Shown: in pieces, positions 17,696-27,098 of the stretch
How positions within the stretch are numbered: the stretch's first letter is position 1
How the letters are laid out: each line of letters opens with the position of its first letter
Assembly: GCF_014217605.1 (NCBI RefSeq)
Contig: NZ_CP043639.1
Coordinates: forward strand, 1,635,501 to 1,699,500
DNA from: Sphingomonas sp. NBWT7
Lineage (GTDB): Bacteria; Pseudomonadota; Alphaproteobacteria; Sphingomonadales; Sphingomonadaceae
Reading direction: 5' to 3'
Length of the DNA stretch: 64,000 nt
Notes under the pieces: generated by a model
What the model saw: only the letters and a program-made list of their open reading frames with translations
Told to the model about the DNA's origin: nothing
Databases searched by the model: none
Program-made: the position numbers and the translations under genes

Positions 17696-19471
17696 TCAGC
17701 GCAGCGGCCAGAAGAACATGATCAGCGGCGTGCCCAGTAGCACGACGATCACCGACAGCGGCGCGCCCAGCCGGGCATAGTCGCCGAAGCGATAGCCCCC
17801 CGGCCCCATCACCAGCGTGTTGCACTGATGCCCGATCGGGGTCAGGAAGTCGCATCCCGCGCCCACCGCCGTCGCCATCAGGAACGCCTCGGGGCGATAG
17901 CCGAGATCGCTGGCGAAGGTCGCCGCGATCGGCGCCATCACCAGCACCGTCGCGGCATTGTTGAGGAACGGCGTCACCGCCATCGCCGCCGCCAGAATCA
18001 GCGCCACCGCGCCCCACCCCGGTAGCGTCTGCGCCACCTCGGCCAACCATGTCGCGATCACGTTCGACGCACCCGTCGTGCGCAGCGTGTCGGATACCGG
18101 GATCAGCGCGCCCAGCATGATCAGGATCGGCCATTCGACATGCTCGTACGCGTCGCGCACCGGCAGCGCGCCGATCGCCATGATCGTTCCCGCAGCCGCG
18201 AAGAACGCCACCGCCACCGGCACCAGTCCGAGTGCGGTCGCCCCCATCGCGACGCCCAGGATGCCCACCGCCAGCCATCCGCGGCGCGACGTGCCTAACC
18301 GGACGGCGCGCTCCGCCAGCGGCAGGCAGCCGAGGTCGCGCAGCCGTTCCGGCAGGAGCCCCAACGGCCCCTGCAGCACCACCACGTCGCCCGCGCGCAG
18401 TGTGGTATTGGCGAGCCGCCGCGACAGCCGCTCGCCGCGCCGCGAGATGGCGATCAGGTTCACGCCGTGGCGCGCCTGCAGATCGAGCCGCCCGGCCGTC
18501 TCGCCTACCATCACCGATCCGACGTTGATCACCGCTTCGATCACGCCCACCTCGTCGTCGGCCGAGCCCGCCGGGGCGGCGCGGTCCTCGCCCTCCAGCT
18601 TCAGCCGATCTCCCGCGATGACGCGCTCGAGCGCATCGGGCTCGCCGCCCAGGATCAGCACGTCGCCCTCCTGCAGCACGTCGTCGCGATGCGGCGCGCT
18701 GCGCATTTCCGCGCGCAGGATCTGGGTGATCGTGATTTCGCGCTCGTGCCGCTCGAGGAACGCGTCGACCGTTTCGCCGCCCGCCGGCGACCCTTCGGTG
18801 ATCGTGACTTCGGTGACATAGCCGGTGATATCGAGCGCCTCGCCCATCGTCGGTGCGGCGCGGCGATCCGCCGGAATCAGGCGATAGGCGATCGCGAGAT
18901 AGACGATACCGACGACGAACAGACACGCGCCGACCGGCGTATAGTCGAACATGCCGAACGGGTGCCCCGTCATCTGCTCGCGCGATCGGCTGACGATGAT
19001 GTTGGGCGACGTGCCGACCAGCGTCATCAGCCCGCCGAGCAGCGATGCCGACGCCATCGGCATCAGGAAGACCGACGGGCTTGCCTCGGTCTTGCGCGCC
19101 GTCTGGAACGCGGCGGGCATCAGCATCGCCAGCGCGCCGATGTTCTTGACCAGCGCGGAGGCAACGCCGACCGACCCGGTCAGCACCAGCAACTGCCCGC
19201 GCACGCTCGTCACGCGGCGCGAAACACTGCGCAGGGCGCGCTCGATCACCCCCGATCGCTGCACCGCGCCCGAGATGACGAGCGCCGATCCGACGATGAT
19301 GACGATATCGTCGGAGAAGCCCTTGAACGCGTCCGCCGGCGCGACGATGCCGAGCGCGAGCGCCACGAGCAACGCGATGATCGCCGTCACATCGTAGCGG
19401 AAGCGCCCCCAGATGAAGAGCGCCATCATTCCCGCCAGCGTCGCCAGCGATAGACATTGCGGCAGCGTCAT
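17696..19471 (-). CDS. SLC13-family permease with two TrkA-C domains
   Basis: A 591-residue inner-membrane transporter of the divalent anion:Na+ symporter (SLC13/DASS) family. Membrane segments fill both ends (about 5-190 and 400-590), each half carrying a conserved polar loop: TLVGTSPNIIVSR in the first half and GCDFLTPIGHQCN in the second. Between them are two RCK/TrkA-C regulatory domains (about 210-390). Likely substrates of relatives are sulfate, dicarboxylates or citrate; the sequence does not decide. The ATG has GAGGGGG just upstream. A perfect FNR-type box lies 82-95 bases before the start. Confidence 0.88.
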   Translation of the reverse strand: MTLPQCLSLATLAGMMALFIWGRFRYDVTAIIALLVALALGIVAPADAFKGFSDDIVIIVGSALVISGAVQRSGVIERALRSVSRRVTSVRGQLLVLTGSVGVASALVKNIGALAMLMPAAFQTARKTEASPSVFLMPMASASLLGGLMTLVGTSPNIIVSRSREQMTGHPFGMFDYTPVGACLFVVGIVYLAIAYRLIPADRRAAPTMGEALDITGYVTEVTITEGSPAGGETVDAFLERHEREITITQILRAEMRSAPHRDDVLQEGDVLILGGEPDALERVIAGDRLKLEGEDRAAPAGSADDEVGVIEAVINVGSVMVGETAGRLDLQARHGVNLIAISRRGERLSRRLANTTLRAGDVVVLQGPLGLLPERLRDLGCLPLAERAVRLGTSRRGWLAVGILGVAMGATALGLVPVAVAFFAAAGTIMAIGALPVRDAYEHVEWPILIMLGALIPVSDTLRTTGASNVIATWLAEVAQTLPGWGAVALILAAAMAVTPFLNNAATVLVMAPIAATFASDLGYRPEAFLMATAVGAGCDFLTPIGHQCNTLVMGPGGYRFGDYARLGAPLSVIVVLLGTPLIMFFWPLR

Positions 19472-19552
19472 CGGTCCCCCTCGATGGCGTTCAGGAAGAT
19501 GGGCTAACGGCGGGCACAGACGTTAGGTTGCGCATTGCCACCGGCCGCATGC

Positions 19553-19566
19553 TTGATCGCGATCAA
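19553..19566. promoter_or_regulatory. perfect FNR/FixK-type box TTGATCGCGATCAA
   Basis: TTGAT-CGCG-ATCAA matches the TTGAT-n4-ATCAA consensus of FNR/FixK-type regulators and is a perfect 14-bp palindrome. It lies 82-95 bases upstream of the SLC13 permease start and overlaps the tamB stop codon, so a chance match within coding sequence is possible. Confidence 0.45.
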
Positions 19567-22500
19567 TAGTCCTTCGACACGCGAACGTTCGCGCTTTGCC
19601 GCCCGAGCGTCGAGATGCTCGACAGTAGCGAGAGCCAGCGCGTCACCTGATATTCCACGCGGGTCGCGGAATAGCCCTGCCCGTCGGTCACGATCTCGGC
19701 ATACAGCCGCCGCGTCACGTATTTCCCTGCCGCGATCGACGTGCCCTGCCCGGTTTGCGGATCGGCCGGCAGGATGCGCAGCCGGTCGAGCCCCGCCGCG
19801 CGACGCACCGCATTGATCGGGTTCAGCCCGCCGTTGCCGTCGCGCAGCGCGGCGACCGCGGCCGCGAGCTGCAACGCCTCGGGCGCCGACAGATTGGTGA
19901 TCGAGGTGCCGAACAGCAACCGCGACAGCAACTCGTCCTGCGGCAGCGCGGGCACGCTGGTAAAGGTGATTTCGGGCTTCAGCGCGACGCCCGTCACGCG
20001 GATCGACGCGTTCAGCCCGGTCGAATTGGCGTTCGCCTCGATGTCGAGCGCCGGGTTCGCCGGCACCTCGCCGGCGAAGCGGATCACGCCGCGCGCCAGC
20101 TCGAATTCGCGGCCGGCAAATTCATAGTCGCCGCGGATCAGGTCGGCGCGTCCGGTGATCGCCGGGTTGTCGGGCGCGCCGCCGATCGCGAGGTCGGCGG
20201 ACCATTCGCTCGTCAGCCCCAGCCCGGTGACGAACAGTGCATCGGCCGCGCGCGCCTTGATGTCGAGTCGCCACGGCGTCAGCGCGCGCAGCCCATCGTC
20301 GCCGCCGTCGGGCGCATTGATTTCGCGCACGATCAGCCGCGGCACCGCGCTCGTCGCGCTCGCCTGCCCCAGCCGGTAGCGGCTGCGATCGAGCCGCACG
20401 GCGCCGGAGATCACGCCGCCGCGCCCGCTCGATTGGAAACGCAGCGGCCCCGTCACCGTCGCGGCGATATCGTCGCGGTCGATCATCACTGCGCGCTCGG
20501 CATTGAGCGTCAGGTCGAGCCCGATCCCCTGCGCCGCCGCGAAGTCGAACCGCCCGGCGCCGCTCACCCGGCCCTTGCCCGCGTCCGCCGTGAAGCGCTC
20601 GATCGCCAGCCGCGATCCGGCGAACCGCCCCGCCGCCTGAACGTTGCTAAGCACCGTTCCCGTCGTCGCGCTCTCGATCCGCGCGCCCTTGGCCTGCACC
20701 ACGCCCCGGATCTGCGGGTCGGCGACGCTGCCGGTCACGTCCGCCGCGATGCCCACCGGACCAGACAGGTCGAACAGCTCGACGCGGCTCAGCCGCCACA
20801 GCGTATCGGCCGGCCCGTCGTAACGCAGCTGCGCGAACAGCCCCGCGCGCGCGATCCGCTGCGCCAGATCCCCTTCGCCCAGCCGCAGCACCGCCTGTGC
20901 GCGCCCCACCGTTTTCCCGTCGGACGCCACCACCGCGCGCACGCCGGCGCGATCGGCGCTCAGCACGCCCGCCACCGCCATGTCGATCGGCGTCGACGAC
21001 AGCAGCAGACCCGACCGCGTCAGCCCGCGCACCGTCATGTCGATCCGCCCGGTCGGCGTGCCGCCCGTGCCGCTGGCATAGCTCAGCCGCCCCGACGCAC
21101 TACCGCCGAGCCCGAGGCCGGGATACCCGATGTCGAGCACGCCGAGCGGCATCCGGGCGAGCGTCGCGTCGATGCTGTTCCCATCGGTCCCGAAGCGGCC
21201 GGAAACGGTCGCCGTCCCCCCGGCAAAGGTCAGCCGCGTCGCTGCCAGCCGCCACGCGTCGCCGTCGCGCGTCAGCACCGCCGGCGTCTCGAGCTGCAGC
21301 GGTCGCCGATCGACCGTTCCGCTTGCCATCACGCGATAGCTGTCGGGCCCGACGTCGATCACGCTCTGGATGTCGAACGCGCGTCCGCGCGAGCCGGCGA
21401 TCGCCGCGCGCACCTGGCCGATGCCGCCGCGCAGTTTGGCGTTGGCGGCAAATCGCGCGAAGCTCAGCGCGCCGCGCCGTAGCCCCGTCCCGCTCAGCGT
21501 CGCGTCGATCGACGATCCCGCCGGATCGAGCAATGCGGCGAGGTCGAGCCGCCCCTGGCGCACCGTGCCGATCCCGGCCAGCGTCGCCGCGTTGAGCCCG
21601 AGCCGCGCCTCGACGCGCTGGATCGTCCCCTCCGGGCGCAGCGCCACTTCGCCGTCGATCCCGCCGCCCGCCACCGCCAGCCGCCCATCGAAGCCCCCCG
21701 GCACGATGTCGATCGTACCGCTCGCGCGAGTCCCGCTAACGTCGAGCCGAGCGAGTGCGATCCGGTCCTGCCCGCCGCGCGGCAGCAGGATCTCGCCCGC
21801 GCCGGTGAACGCGCCGAGCCGCGACCCGCCCGCCACGTCGAATGCAAAGCCATTTGCGCTTGGCTCGAGATGCAACCGCACGTCGCTGAGCCCTAGGCTG
21901 TCGGCCGGGCGCTGGAACAACAGGTCGATCGTCGGCCGCTCGATCCGGCCATCCAGCTTGAGCGTCACCGGGCCGTAGCTCGCTTGCCGCCCGCCGCCCT
22001 CGAAATGGAACGTCCCGTCACGGCGGCGATAGCCGTTGCCCGTCAGCCGGATCGACGGCCCCGTCAGCACCAGGTTTCGGAAATGCAGGATGCCGTCGGG
22101 CGTGCGTTCGAGCGCGGTGACGATCCGCGGCAGCCCGCCCGCAAGGGTGCGGAAGAAACCGTTGTCGAGCCGCACCATCTGTGCCGTCCCGGTCCCGACG
22201 ACGCGCGTGCCCCGCCGCCCCGGCCCCGGCACCACCTGCAGTCGCGACGTCACGTCGACGACGCCGAGCCCGGGGATCAGATAGCGTCCCAGCGCGCCGT
22301 TGAGCCCGACCTGATACTCACCGGTGCGCAGATCGACCGTCAGCCCGATGCGCGCGGTCAGCTTATCGGATTTCAACCGCAGGTCGTCGCCCGTGATCAT
22401 CGCCGCGGTGATCCGCAGCACGCCGTCGACCGACAGGTTGCGCAGGATGCCGCCGGCGACGTCGCCAACACCAGTCACGCGGCGCGCGGTGAAGCGCACC

Positions 22501-23675
22501 GGCAGCACGATCGGCGCGGCCGACAGCCGCCCCCGCCCAGCGGCCCGCGCCTCGTCGAAGCCGGTGTCGTCGAACGCCACGCGCAGCGCGGTGATGCGAT
22601 AATCGAACGCGGCGGTCTGGAACGGCCCGTCGAGCACCGCGCGCAGCTCGACGTTGCGCCCGCTCATGTCGTCGAACAGCGCCGCGGGCTGCAACAGCCG
22701 CGCGCGCACCCGCAGGTTGCGCCACGCGCTCGCCGCCAGATCGGCGACGCCCGTCGCCTCGAGCTGAAGCGCCGACGAGCGCAGCGAGAGCGTGCCGTCG
22801 AGCCGCCGCATCACAAAGGTCGCCGCGCCGTTCACCAGCACGCGCGGCTCGGTCAGCCGCCGCACGCGGCCGGTGGTGAGCACGCCCGGCCGCACCACCC
22901 CCGTCAGCGTATAGGCGCCCGCGCGATTGCCGAGCGCGAGGTCGATCACGCGCTCGCCGCCGGTACCCACCAGCGCCACCGCGCGGCCCTGCCACGTCGC
23001 CCAGCGGCCTGCCCCGCCGACATTGAGAGCGAGCGAGCGTCGCACCCCCGTCCACCGCGCGAGCACGCCAGTGGCGCTGCCGCGCGCGCGCACGTCGATG
23101 TCGAAGCGATTGCGATCGGGCACCGCGTCGATGCGCAGTCGCAGCGCGTCGCTTCCTTCGATCCGCGCGTCGAGCGCGACCTGCGCGCGTCCCCCGCGAA
23201 TATCGGCGCGCCCGTCGATCCGGCCGTAGCGTACCGCCCCGGTCACCGCGCGTCCGACCACCAGCCGCTCGACCGTCAGCCGCCCGATCGCGATGTCGAA
23301 GTCGGGCAGCAGTGGGCTCGGCCCCGTCGCCAGCGTGCGCGGGATCTTGGCGAAGATCGCGACGGGCACGGTGAGCGAGCGGATCTCGAGCCGGTTCGAC
23401 AGCCACGCGAACGGCCGCCAGTCGAGGTCGGCGCGCGGCGCCGCGAACACCAGTCCCTCGGGATCGGCCACGCGCACGTCGCGCAGCACCGCTTTTGTAT
23501 AGATCGATCCATCGATCCGCCCGACACTGAAGCGCAGGCCGTTGGCGGGCCGCGCGGCGTTGATCCGCTCGGCGATCCAGCGGTGCCCCATCTGCGTATC
23601 GACGATCCACGCCGTCAGCGCCGCGATTGCGACGAGCAGCGACGCGAGCACCGCAATCCAGCGCCACCACCGCAT
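19563..23675 (-). CDS. tamB: translocation and assembly module protein TamB
   Basis: A 1370-residue inner-membrane-anchored periplasmic protein. One N-terminal membrane segment (about 6-27, LASLLVAIAALTAWIVD) is followed by long beta-rich repeats and a C-terminal DUF490/TamB domain ending in the aromatic-rich SANVRVSKDY. TamB works with TamA in outer-membrane protein insertion and is implicated in lipid movement across the periplasm. The start codon overlaps the tamA stop by one base (TGATG), so the two are translationally coupled. Length fits alphaproteobacterial TamB proteins. Confidence 0.93.
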   Translation of the reverse strand: MRWWRWIAVLASLLVAIAALTAWIVDTQMGHRWIAERINAARPANGLRFSVGRIDGSIYTKAVLRDVRVADPEGLVFAAPRADLDWRPFAWLSNRLEIRSLTVPVAIFAKIPRTLATGPSPLLPDFDIAIGRLTVERLVVGRAVTGAVRYGRIDGRADIRGGRAQVALDARIEGSDALRLRIDAVPDRNRFDIDVRARGSATGVLARWTGVRRSLALNVGGAGRWATWQGRAVALVGTGGERVIDLALGNRAGAYTLTGVVRPGVLTTGRVRRLTEPRVLVNGAATFVMRRLDGTLSLRSSALQLEATGVADLAASAWRNLRVRARLLQPAALFDDMSGRNVELRAVLDGPFQTAAFDYRITALRVAFDDTGFDEARAAGRGRLSAAPIVLPVRFTARRVTGVGDVAGGILRNLSVDGVLRITAAMITGDDLRLKSDKLTARIGLTVDLRTGEYQVGLNGALGRYLIPGLGVVDVTSRLQVVPGPGRRGTRVVGTGTAQMVRLDNGFFRTLAGGLPRIVTALERTPDGILHFRNLVLTGPSIRLTGNGYRRRDGTFHFEGGGRQASYGPVTLKLDGRIERPTIDLLFQRPADSLGLSDVRLHLEPSANGFAFDVAGGSRLGAFTGAGEILLPRGGQDRIALARLDVSGTRASGTIDIVPGGFDGRLAVAGGGIDGEVALRPEGTIQRVEARLGLNAATLAGIGTVRQGRLDLAALLDPAGSSIDATLSGTGLRRGALSFARFAANAKLRGGIGQVRAAIAGSRGRAFDIQSVIDVGPDSYRVMASGTVDRRPLQLETPAVLTRDGDAWRLAATRLTFAGGTATVSGRFGTDGNSIDATLARMPLGVLDIGYPGLGLGGSASGRLSYASGTGGTPTGRIDMTVRGLTRSGLLLSSTPIDMAVAGVLSADRAGVRAVVASDGKTVGRAQAVLRLGEGDLAQRIARAGLFAQLRYDGPADTLWRLSRVELFDLSGPVGIAADVTGSVADPQIRGVVQAKGARIESATTGTVLSNVQAAGRFAGSRLAIERFTADAGKGRVSGAGRFDFAAAQGIGLDLTLNAERAVMIDRDDIAATVTGPLRFQSSGRGGVISGAVRLDRSRYRLGQASATSAVPRLIVREINAPDGGDDGLRALTPWRLDIKARAADALFVTGLGLTSEWSADLAIGGAPDNPAITGRADLIRGDYEFAGREFELARGVIRFAGEVPANPALDIEANANSTGLNASIRVTGVALKPEITFTSVPALPQDELLSRLLFGTSITNLSAPEALQLAAAVAALRDGNGGLNPINAVRRAAGLDRLRILPADPQTGQGTSIAAGKYVTRRLYAEIVTDGQGYSATRVEYQVTRWLSLLSSISTLGRQSANVRVSKDY

Positions 23676-25648
23676 CAGAACGCCTGGCCGAGCGACACGT
23701 AGACCGCGATGCGCGAATCACCGCGCTGCGGATTGATCGGCGTGCCCACGTCGAAGCGGATCGGCCCGAAGTTGCTGTAGTAGCGCACGCCGATGCCGGT
23801 GCCGTAGCGCAGCCCGGAGAAGTCGGGGGCGCCGCCGGTGTAGATGTTGCCCGCGTCGAAGAACGGCACCACGCCGAAATTGCCGAATGCCTTGATCCGG
23901 CCCTCTATCGCGAATTCGGCAAGGCTGCGCCCGCCGATCGGATCGTTGTTGGGATCACGCGGCCCGATCGATTGATAGCCGTAGCCGCGCACCGATGCGC
24001 CCCCGCCGGCGTAGAAGCGCCGCGACGGCGCGATCGCATCACGCGGCGCACCCACGATCGTGCCCAGCCGCACACGCCCCGCCAGTACCACGCCGCCGAT
24101 CGTGCGATACGCGCTCGCGTCGATCTGCGCGCGGGTATAGCCGAACGTCGATCCCTGCAGCGACAGCTCGGGGCTCAGCCGCCCGCCAATCCGGAAGCCG
24201 CTCGTTGGGTTCAGCAGGTCGTCCGATCCGTCGTAGGTCAGGCTCGTTGGCGCCGCGGCGATGAAGAACGTCCGCCGCCGCGGCGCGCCCGTCGATACGA
24301 TGACGTCGCGCTCGTCCGACGCGAGCAGTTCGGCACCGACCGACCACGTCCACGTCTTCTGGAAGAAGATGTTGGTCTGCCGCTCCAGGCTGCCCGACAG
24401 CGAAAAGGTGTTCGCCTCGTACGCGTCGCGCTGCGTGTGCGCGGCGGCGATCTGCGCGGTCAGCACGCGGTCGCGCCCGCGGAAATTGTTGCGGCGGAAC
24501 GTCACCGCGCCGAGCTGCTCCTGCGTGCCCAGCACGCCGCGCAGCGTAAGCCCACCTTCGGGCGGGAACAGGTTGCGGTGCGTCCAGCTCGCTTCGACCC
24601 GGGCGCCTTCGCCCGTGCCGTAGCCGACCTCGCCGGCGATCGTGCGCGGCGGTGCGCGTTCCAGCCGCACGTCGATGTCGACCGTCTCGGGCGTCGTCCC
24701 CGGCACCGGCTTCACCTCTGCGACCGAGACAAGCCCGGTCTGGATCAGTGCGCGGCGCAGATCGTCCAGTGCTGGCGCGTAATAGGGCTTGCCGGGCGAG
24801 AAGCGTGCGATCTCGGCGACGTGCCGCGCATCGAACACGCGATTGTTCGCGTTGGTGCGCACCTGCCCGAACACGCGCGGCGTGCCGGGATCGACGCCGA
24901 CGTCGAGCGTCGCGGTGCGCGCCTCGCGATCGATCGTCACGACCGGGTCGGTGACGCGCGCGAAGGGGAAGCCCTGCTCGCCCACTTCGCTGCGCAGCCG
25001 CGCCTCCGCCGCCGCGATGCGATCGGCGTTGACCGGATCGTCGGGCTTGACCGCGAACGCCTCGCGCAGCGTCGCGGCCTTCGCCCCCGCCGCCGCAACG
25101 CCCGCGACGGTCACGTCCTTCAGCCGATAGACCGGGCCGGGCGCGACATCGAGCACCACCAGCGGGCGCACGCCGGCCGTGTCGATCCGCATGTCGACGC
25201 GCGCATCGTAATAGCCCTCGCCGCGCAGCAGCGTGACAAGCAGCGCCGCATCCTCGCGCGCGCGCCGATCGAGTTGCGCCGCATTCGAAGCCTCGCCGTC
25301 ATGCTGGTCGAGCACCGACAGTTCGGCGAACCGCTCGCGCAGCAACGGCGAGCCGATGCCGTCCATCCCGTCGAGCCGCCAGCTGTAGCGCGTTTCGCCG
25401 CTCGCGGTGGCTTGCACCGCCGTTGCCGCCGCCGGCTCGGGTGCCAGTTCGGGCCAGGCGACGCCGATATCGGGCAGGTCGGCGAGCGGCGCGGACGGAT
25501 CGAGCGTAGTGTCGGTCGCAGGTGCGCCCGCCCGCCCGATATCGGCCTGCCGCGCCGCAGGCGCATCGGCCTGCTGCGCCGCTGAAGGCGTCGCGGCGAG
25601 GAACGCAAAAAGACCTGCCGCGCCGCCCAGCGCGCCTCGCCCGTACAT
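23675..25648 (-). CDS. tamA: outer-membrane assembly protein TamA (BamA/Omp85 family)
   Basis: A 657-residue Omp85 protein: signal peptide (about 1-24), an unusual Ala/Pro-rich low-complexity linker (about 25-80), POTRA domains (about 85-340) and a C-terminal 16-strand barrel. The lid-loop motif VRGYGYQ sits in GGGASVRGYGYQ, and the protein ends in Phe, as outer-membrane barrels do. It forms a complex with TamB, whose gene overlaps by one base. The linker after the signal peptide is longer than in E. coli TamA. The start is chosen because it gives a complete signal peptide. Confidence 0.92.
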   Translation of the reverse strand: MYGRGALGGAAGLFAFLAATPSAAQQADAPAARQADIGRAGAPATDTTLDPSAPLADLPDIGVAWPELAPEPAAATAVQATASGETRYSWRLDGMDGIGSPLLRERFAELSVLDQHDGEASNAAQLDRRAREDAALLVTLLRGEGYYDARVDMRIDTAGVRPLVVLDVAPGPVYRLKDVTVAGVAAAGAKAATLREAFAVKPDDPVNADRIAAAEARLRSEVGEQGFPFARVTDPVVTIDREARTATLDVGVDPGTPRVFGQVRTNANNRVFDARHVAEIARFSPGKPYYAPALDDLRRALIQTGLVSVAEVKPVPGTTPETVDIDVRLERAPPRTIAGEVGYGTGEGARVEASWTHRNLFPPEGGLTLRGVLGTQEQLGAVTFRRNNFRGRDRVLTAQIAAAHTQRDAYEANTFSLSGSLERQTNIFFQKTWTWSVGAELLASDERDVIVSTGAPRRRTFFIAAAPTSLTYDGSDDLLNPTSGFRIGGRLSPELSLQGSTFGYTRAQIDASAYRTIGGVVLAGRVRLGTIVGAPRDAIAPSRRFYAGGGASVRGYGYQSIGPRDPNNDPIGGRSLAEFAIEGRIKAFGNFGVVPFFDAGNIYTGGAPDFSGLRYGTGIGVRYYSNFGPIRFDVGTPINPQRGDSRIAVYVSLGQAF

Positions 25649-25696
25649 TCCCCGTCCCTACGGTCTGCGCCCGCCAGCGGCAATGCCGCGCGCGCC

Positions 25697-25900
25697 TTAG
25701 TGCACCGTGCCGCAGGCGTAATCGGTCGCAAGCAGGTCGATCAGCCGCTCGATTTGCCGCCAGCGGCAGAAGTGGGCGACGTTGCCCACCGCGCGGCTGC
25801 GGTTCGCGCGGCTCGCAGCCTCGAAGGCGGCCGCACCGCCGTGTTTGGCGATCAGCAAGGCGGCATCGTCGACCGCGGCGCGGTCGGCTAGGAAGATCAT
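25697..25900 (-). CDS. small conserved-type hypothetical protein, cysteine and Trp containing
   Basis: A 67-residue cytosolic protein that I do not recognise by function. It is helical, with SRAVGNVAHFCRWRQIERLIDLL as its most ordered stretch and an end in CGTVH; this pattern looks like a small protein family of sphingomonads. The start is open: the ATG at 25900 gives MIFLADRAAVDD, while a TTG at 25909 has a better ribosome-binding site (AGGG, six bases upstream). It lies 48 bases beyond the tamA start and reads in the same direction, so it could be the first gene of the tamA-tamB unit. Confidence 0.6.
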   Translation of the reverse strand: MIFLADRAAVDDAALLIAKHGGAAAFEAASRANRSRAVGNVAHFCRWRQIERLIDLLATDYACGTVH

Positions 25901-26028
25901 CGGCGTCAAGGGCGACCCTGTTTTTGTGGTGTAGCGCCGGTATGGCGCGCAGCCGATGACATCGCGTGAACGGCAAGGGTTAACGCCGGTGGCGTCGGCC
26001 GGCGCGACGTGCGATGGACACGCCCATC

Positions 26029-26202
26029 ATGAACGATCGGCCATCCCGCCCCCCCAGCGCTGGGGGTTTCCTCATCGCCATGTCGCTGCTGATCGGCACT
26101 GTCCTCGGCTTCATGAACGGGCAGACGACGATCGGCTTCCTGATCGGGCTCGCCGTCGGCGTCGCGCTGTCGGTCGTCATCTGGCTGCGCACACGCGGCT
26201 GA
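26029..26202 (+). CDS. small two-segment membrane protein
   Basis: A 57-residue protein with two predicted membrane helices (about 15-30 and 35-52) joined by a short NGQTT turn, a basic N-terminus (MNDRPSRPPSAGG) and a basic tail. No function can be assigned. An in-frame ATG five codons upstream (26014) is also possible; neither has a clear ribosome-binding site. It converges on the S24 repressor gene with 18 bases between them. Confidence 0.6.
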   Translation: MNDRPSRPPSAGGFLIAMSLLIGTVLGFMNGQTTIGFLIGLAVGVALSVVIWLRTRG

Positions 26203-26220
26203 TCCGCGCCGCGCGCACCG

Positions 26221-26835
26221 CTACGGCGCGCGCAGCAGCAGCTTCACGCGGCCAATCACCGTCGCCTCGTCCGGCGCGCACGCGATCGGCGGATAGTCCG
26301 GATTGTCGCTCAGTAGCGTCAGCCCCGAACGGTCCGCCCGGACGCGCTTGACCAGCAGATCCTCGTCGCGCCTGACGACGTAGATGCCCGTTGCCGCGAC
26401 GCGCCGATCGCTGCGATCGACCAGCAGGCGATCGCCCGCGCGGATCGTTGGCAGCATCGAATCGCCGACCGCATCGATCATCGATGCCGCGCCAAGGTCG
26501 ATGCCCTCGTCGCGCAGCATCCGCGCGGTGAACGCCACCGTGCGCAGCACCGTCTCGGGCCCCGCCACCGCGCCGCGTCCCGCCGACGCGGCCAGCGACA
26601 GATACGGTACCGCCACCTCCTGTTCCGGCGCCGCGCCGCCCAGCACCGATTCGGCGACGCCGAAGAAGCGCGCGAGCGTGGCCCGGTCGCGTTCGTCCAG
26701 CCGCCGGGGCGTTCCACGCCGCACGAACTGCTGCAAATAGGCGACGTTGCGCCCGATCAGCCGCGACAGTTCGGACAGCGACACCCCGCGCGCCGCCGCC
26801 AATTGCTCGAGCACAGTTGCGACAGCACGATCCAT
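26221..26835 (-). CDS. HTH/S24 LexA-like repressor
   Basis: A 204-residue regulator of the phage-repressor/LexA type. An N-terminal helix-turn-helix (about 16-57) is followed by a peptidase S24 domain with the Ser-Lys dyad: Ser126 in VGDSMLPTIRAGD and Lys163 in LLVKRV. Such proteins repress until self-cleavage or activation; the Ala-Gly cleavage site may be in SLAASAGRGAV (about 80-90). It is transcribed away from two small genes, and a 14-bp palindrome lies 17 bases upstream of its start, fitting self-regulation. It is not LexA itself, because the DNA-binding half is XRE-like and not winged helix. A GTG directly before the ATG is an alternative start. Confidence 0.85.
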   Translation of the reverse strand: MDRAVATVLEQLAAARGVSLSELSRLIGRNVAYLQQFVRRGTPRRLDERDRATLARFFGVAESVLGGAAPEQEVAVPYLSLAASAGRGAVAGPETVLRTVAFTARMLRDEGIDLGAASMIDAVGDSMLPTIRAGDRLLVDRSDRRVAATGIYVVRRDEDLLVKRVRADRSGLTLLSDNPDYPPIACAPDEATVIGRVKLLLRAP

Positions 26836-26851
26836 CACCCGACCCTAGCCA

Positions 26852-26878
26852 TAGGAAATTTCCTAGACAAGTTGGAAA
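26852..26878. promoter_or_regulatory. palindromic operator between the S24 repressor and its divergent partner
   Basis: TAGGAAATTTCCTA (26852-26865) is a perfect 14-bp palindrome. A third half-site, TTGGAAA, starts at 26872, exactly 20 bases (two helix turns) from the first. It lies between the divergent starts at 26835 and 26925, the expected place for a repressor operator. Confidence 0.6.
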
Positions 26879-26924
26879 AGGTGAGAGAACAAAGCACGAA
26901 CATAACGAGTCGGAGTGCACTGCC

Positions 26925-27098
26925 ATGTCCCTGCTGGTCGAGATCGATCGCTACCTTCGCCTGACCGGCGTCTCGCCGTCGACCTTCGGGCGACGCACGG
27001 TCAACGATCCGCGGCTGGTGCACGATCTGCGCGCCGGGCGCGTGCCCGGGCCGGGCATTCGTGCGCGCGTCGAAGCCGCGCTGAAGGAGGCGCAGTGA
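26925..27098 (+). CDS. small DNA-binding-like protein, divergent from the S24 repressor
   Basis: A 57-residue protein. Its pattern (IDRYLRLTGVSPSTFGRRTVNDPRLVHDLRAGR) looks like a short helix-turn-helix of the type that begins phage-like regulators: a helix, then SPSTFGRR as a turn-and-recognition region. Function is unknown. It faces the S24 repressor across the palindrome, and its stop codon overlaps the next start by one base (TGATG), so the two are co-translated. Confidence 0.65.
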   Translation: MSLLVEIDRYLRLTGVSPSTFGRRTVNDPRLVHDLRAGRVPGPGIRARVEAALKEAQ

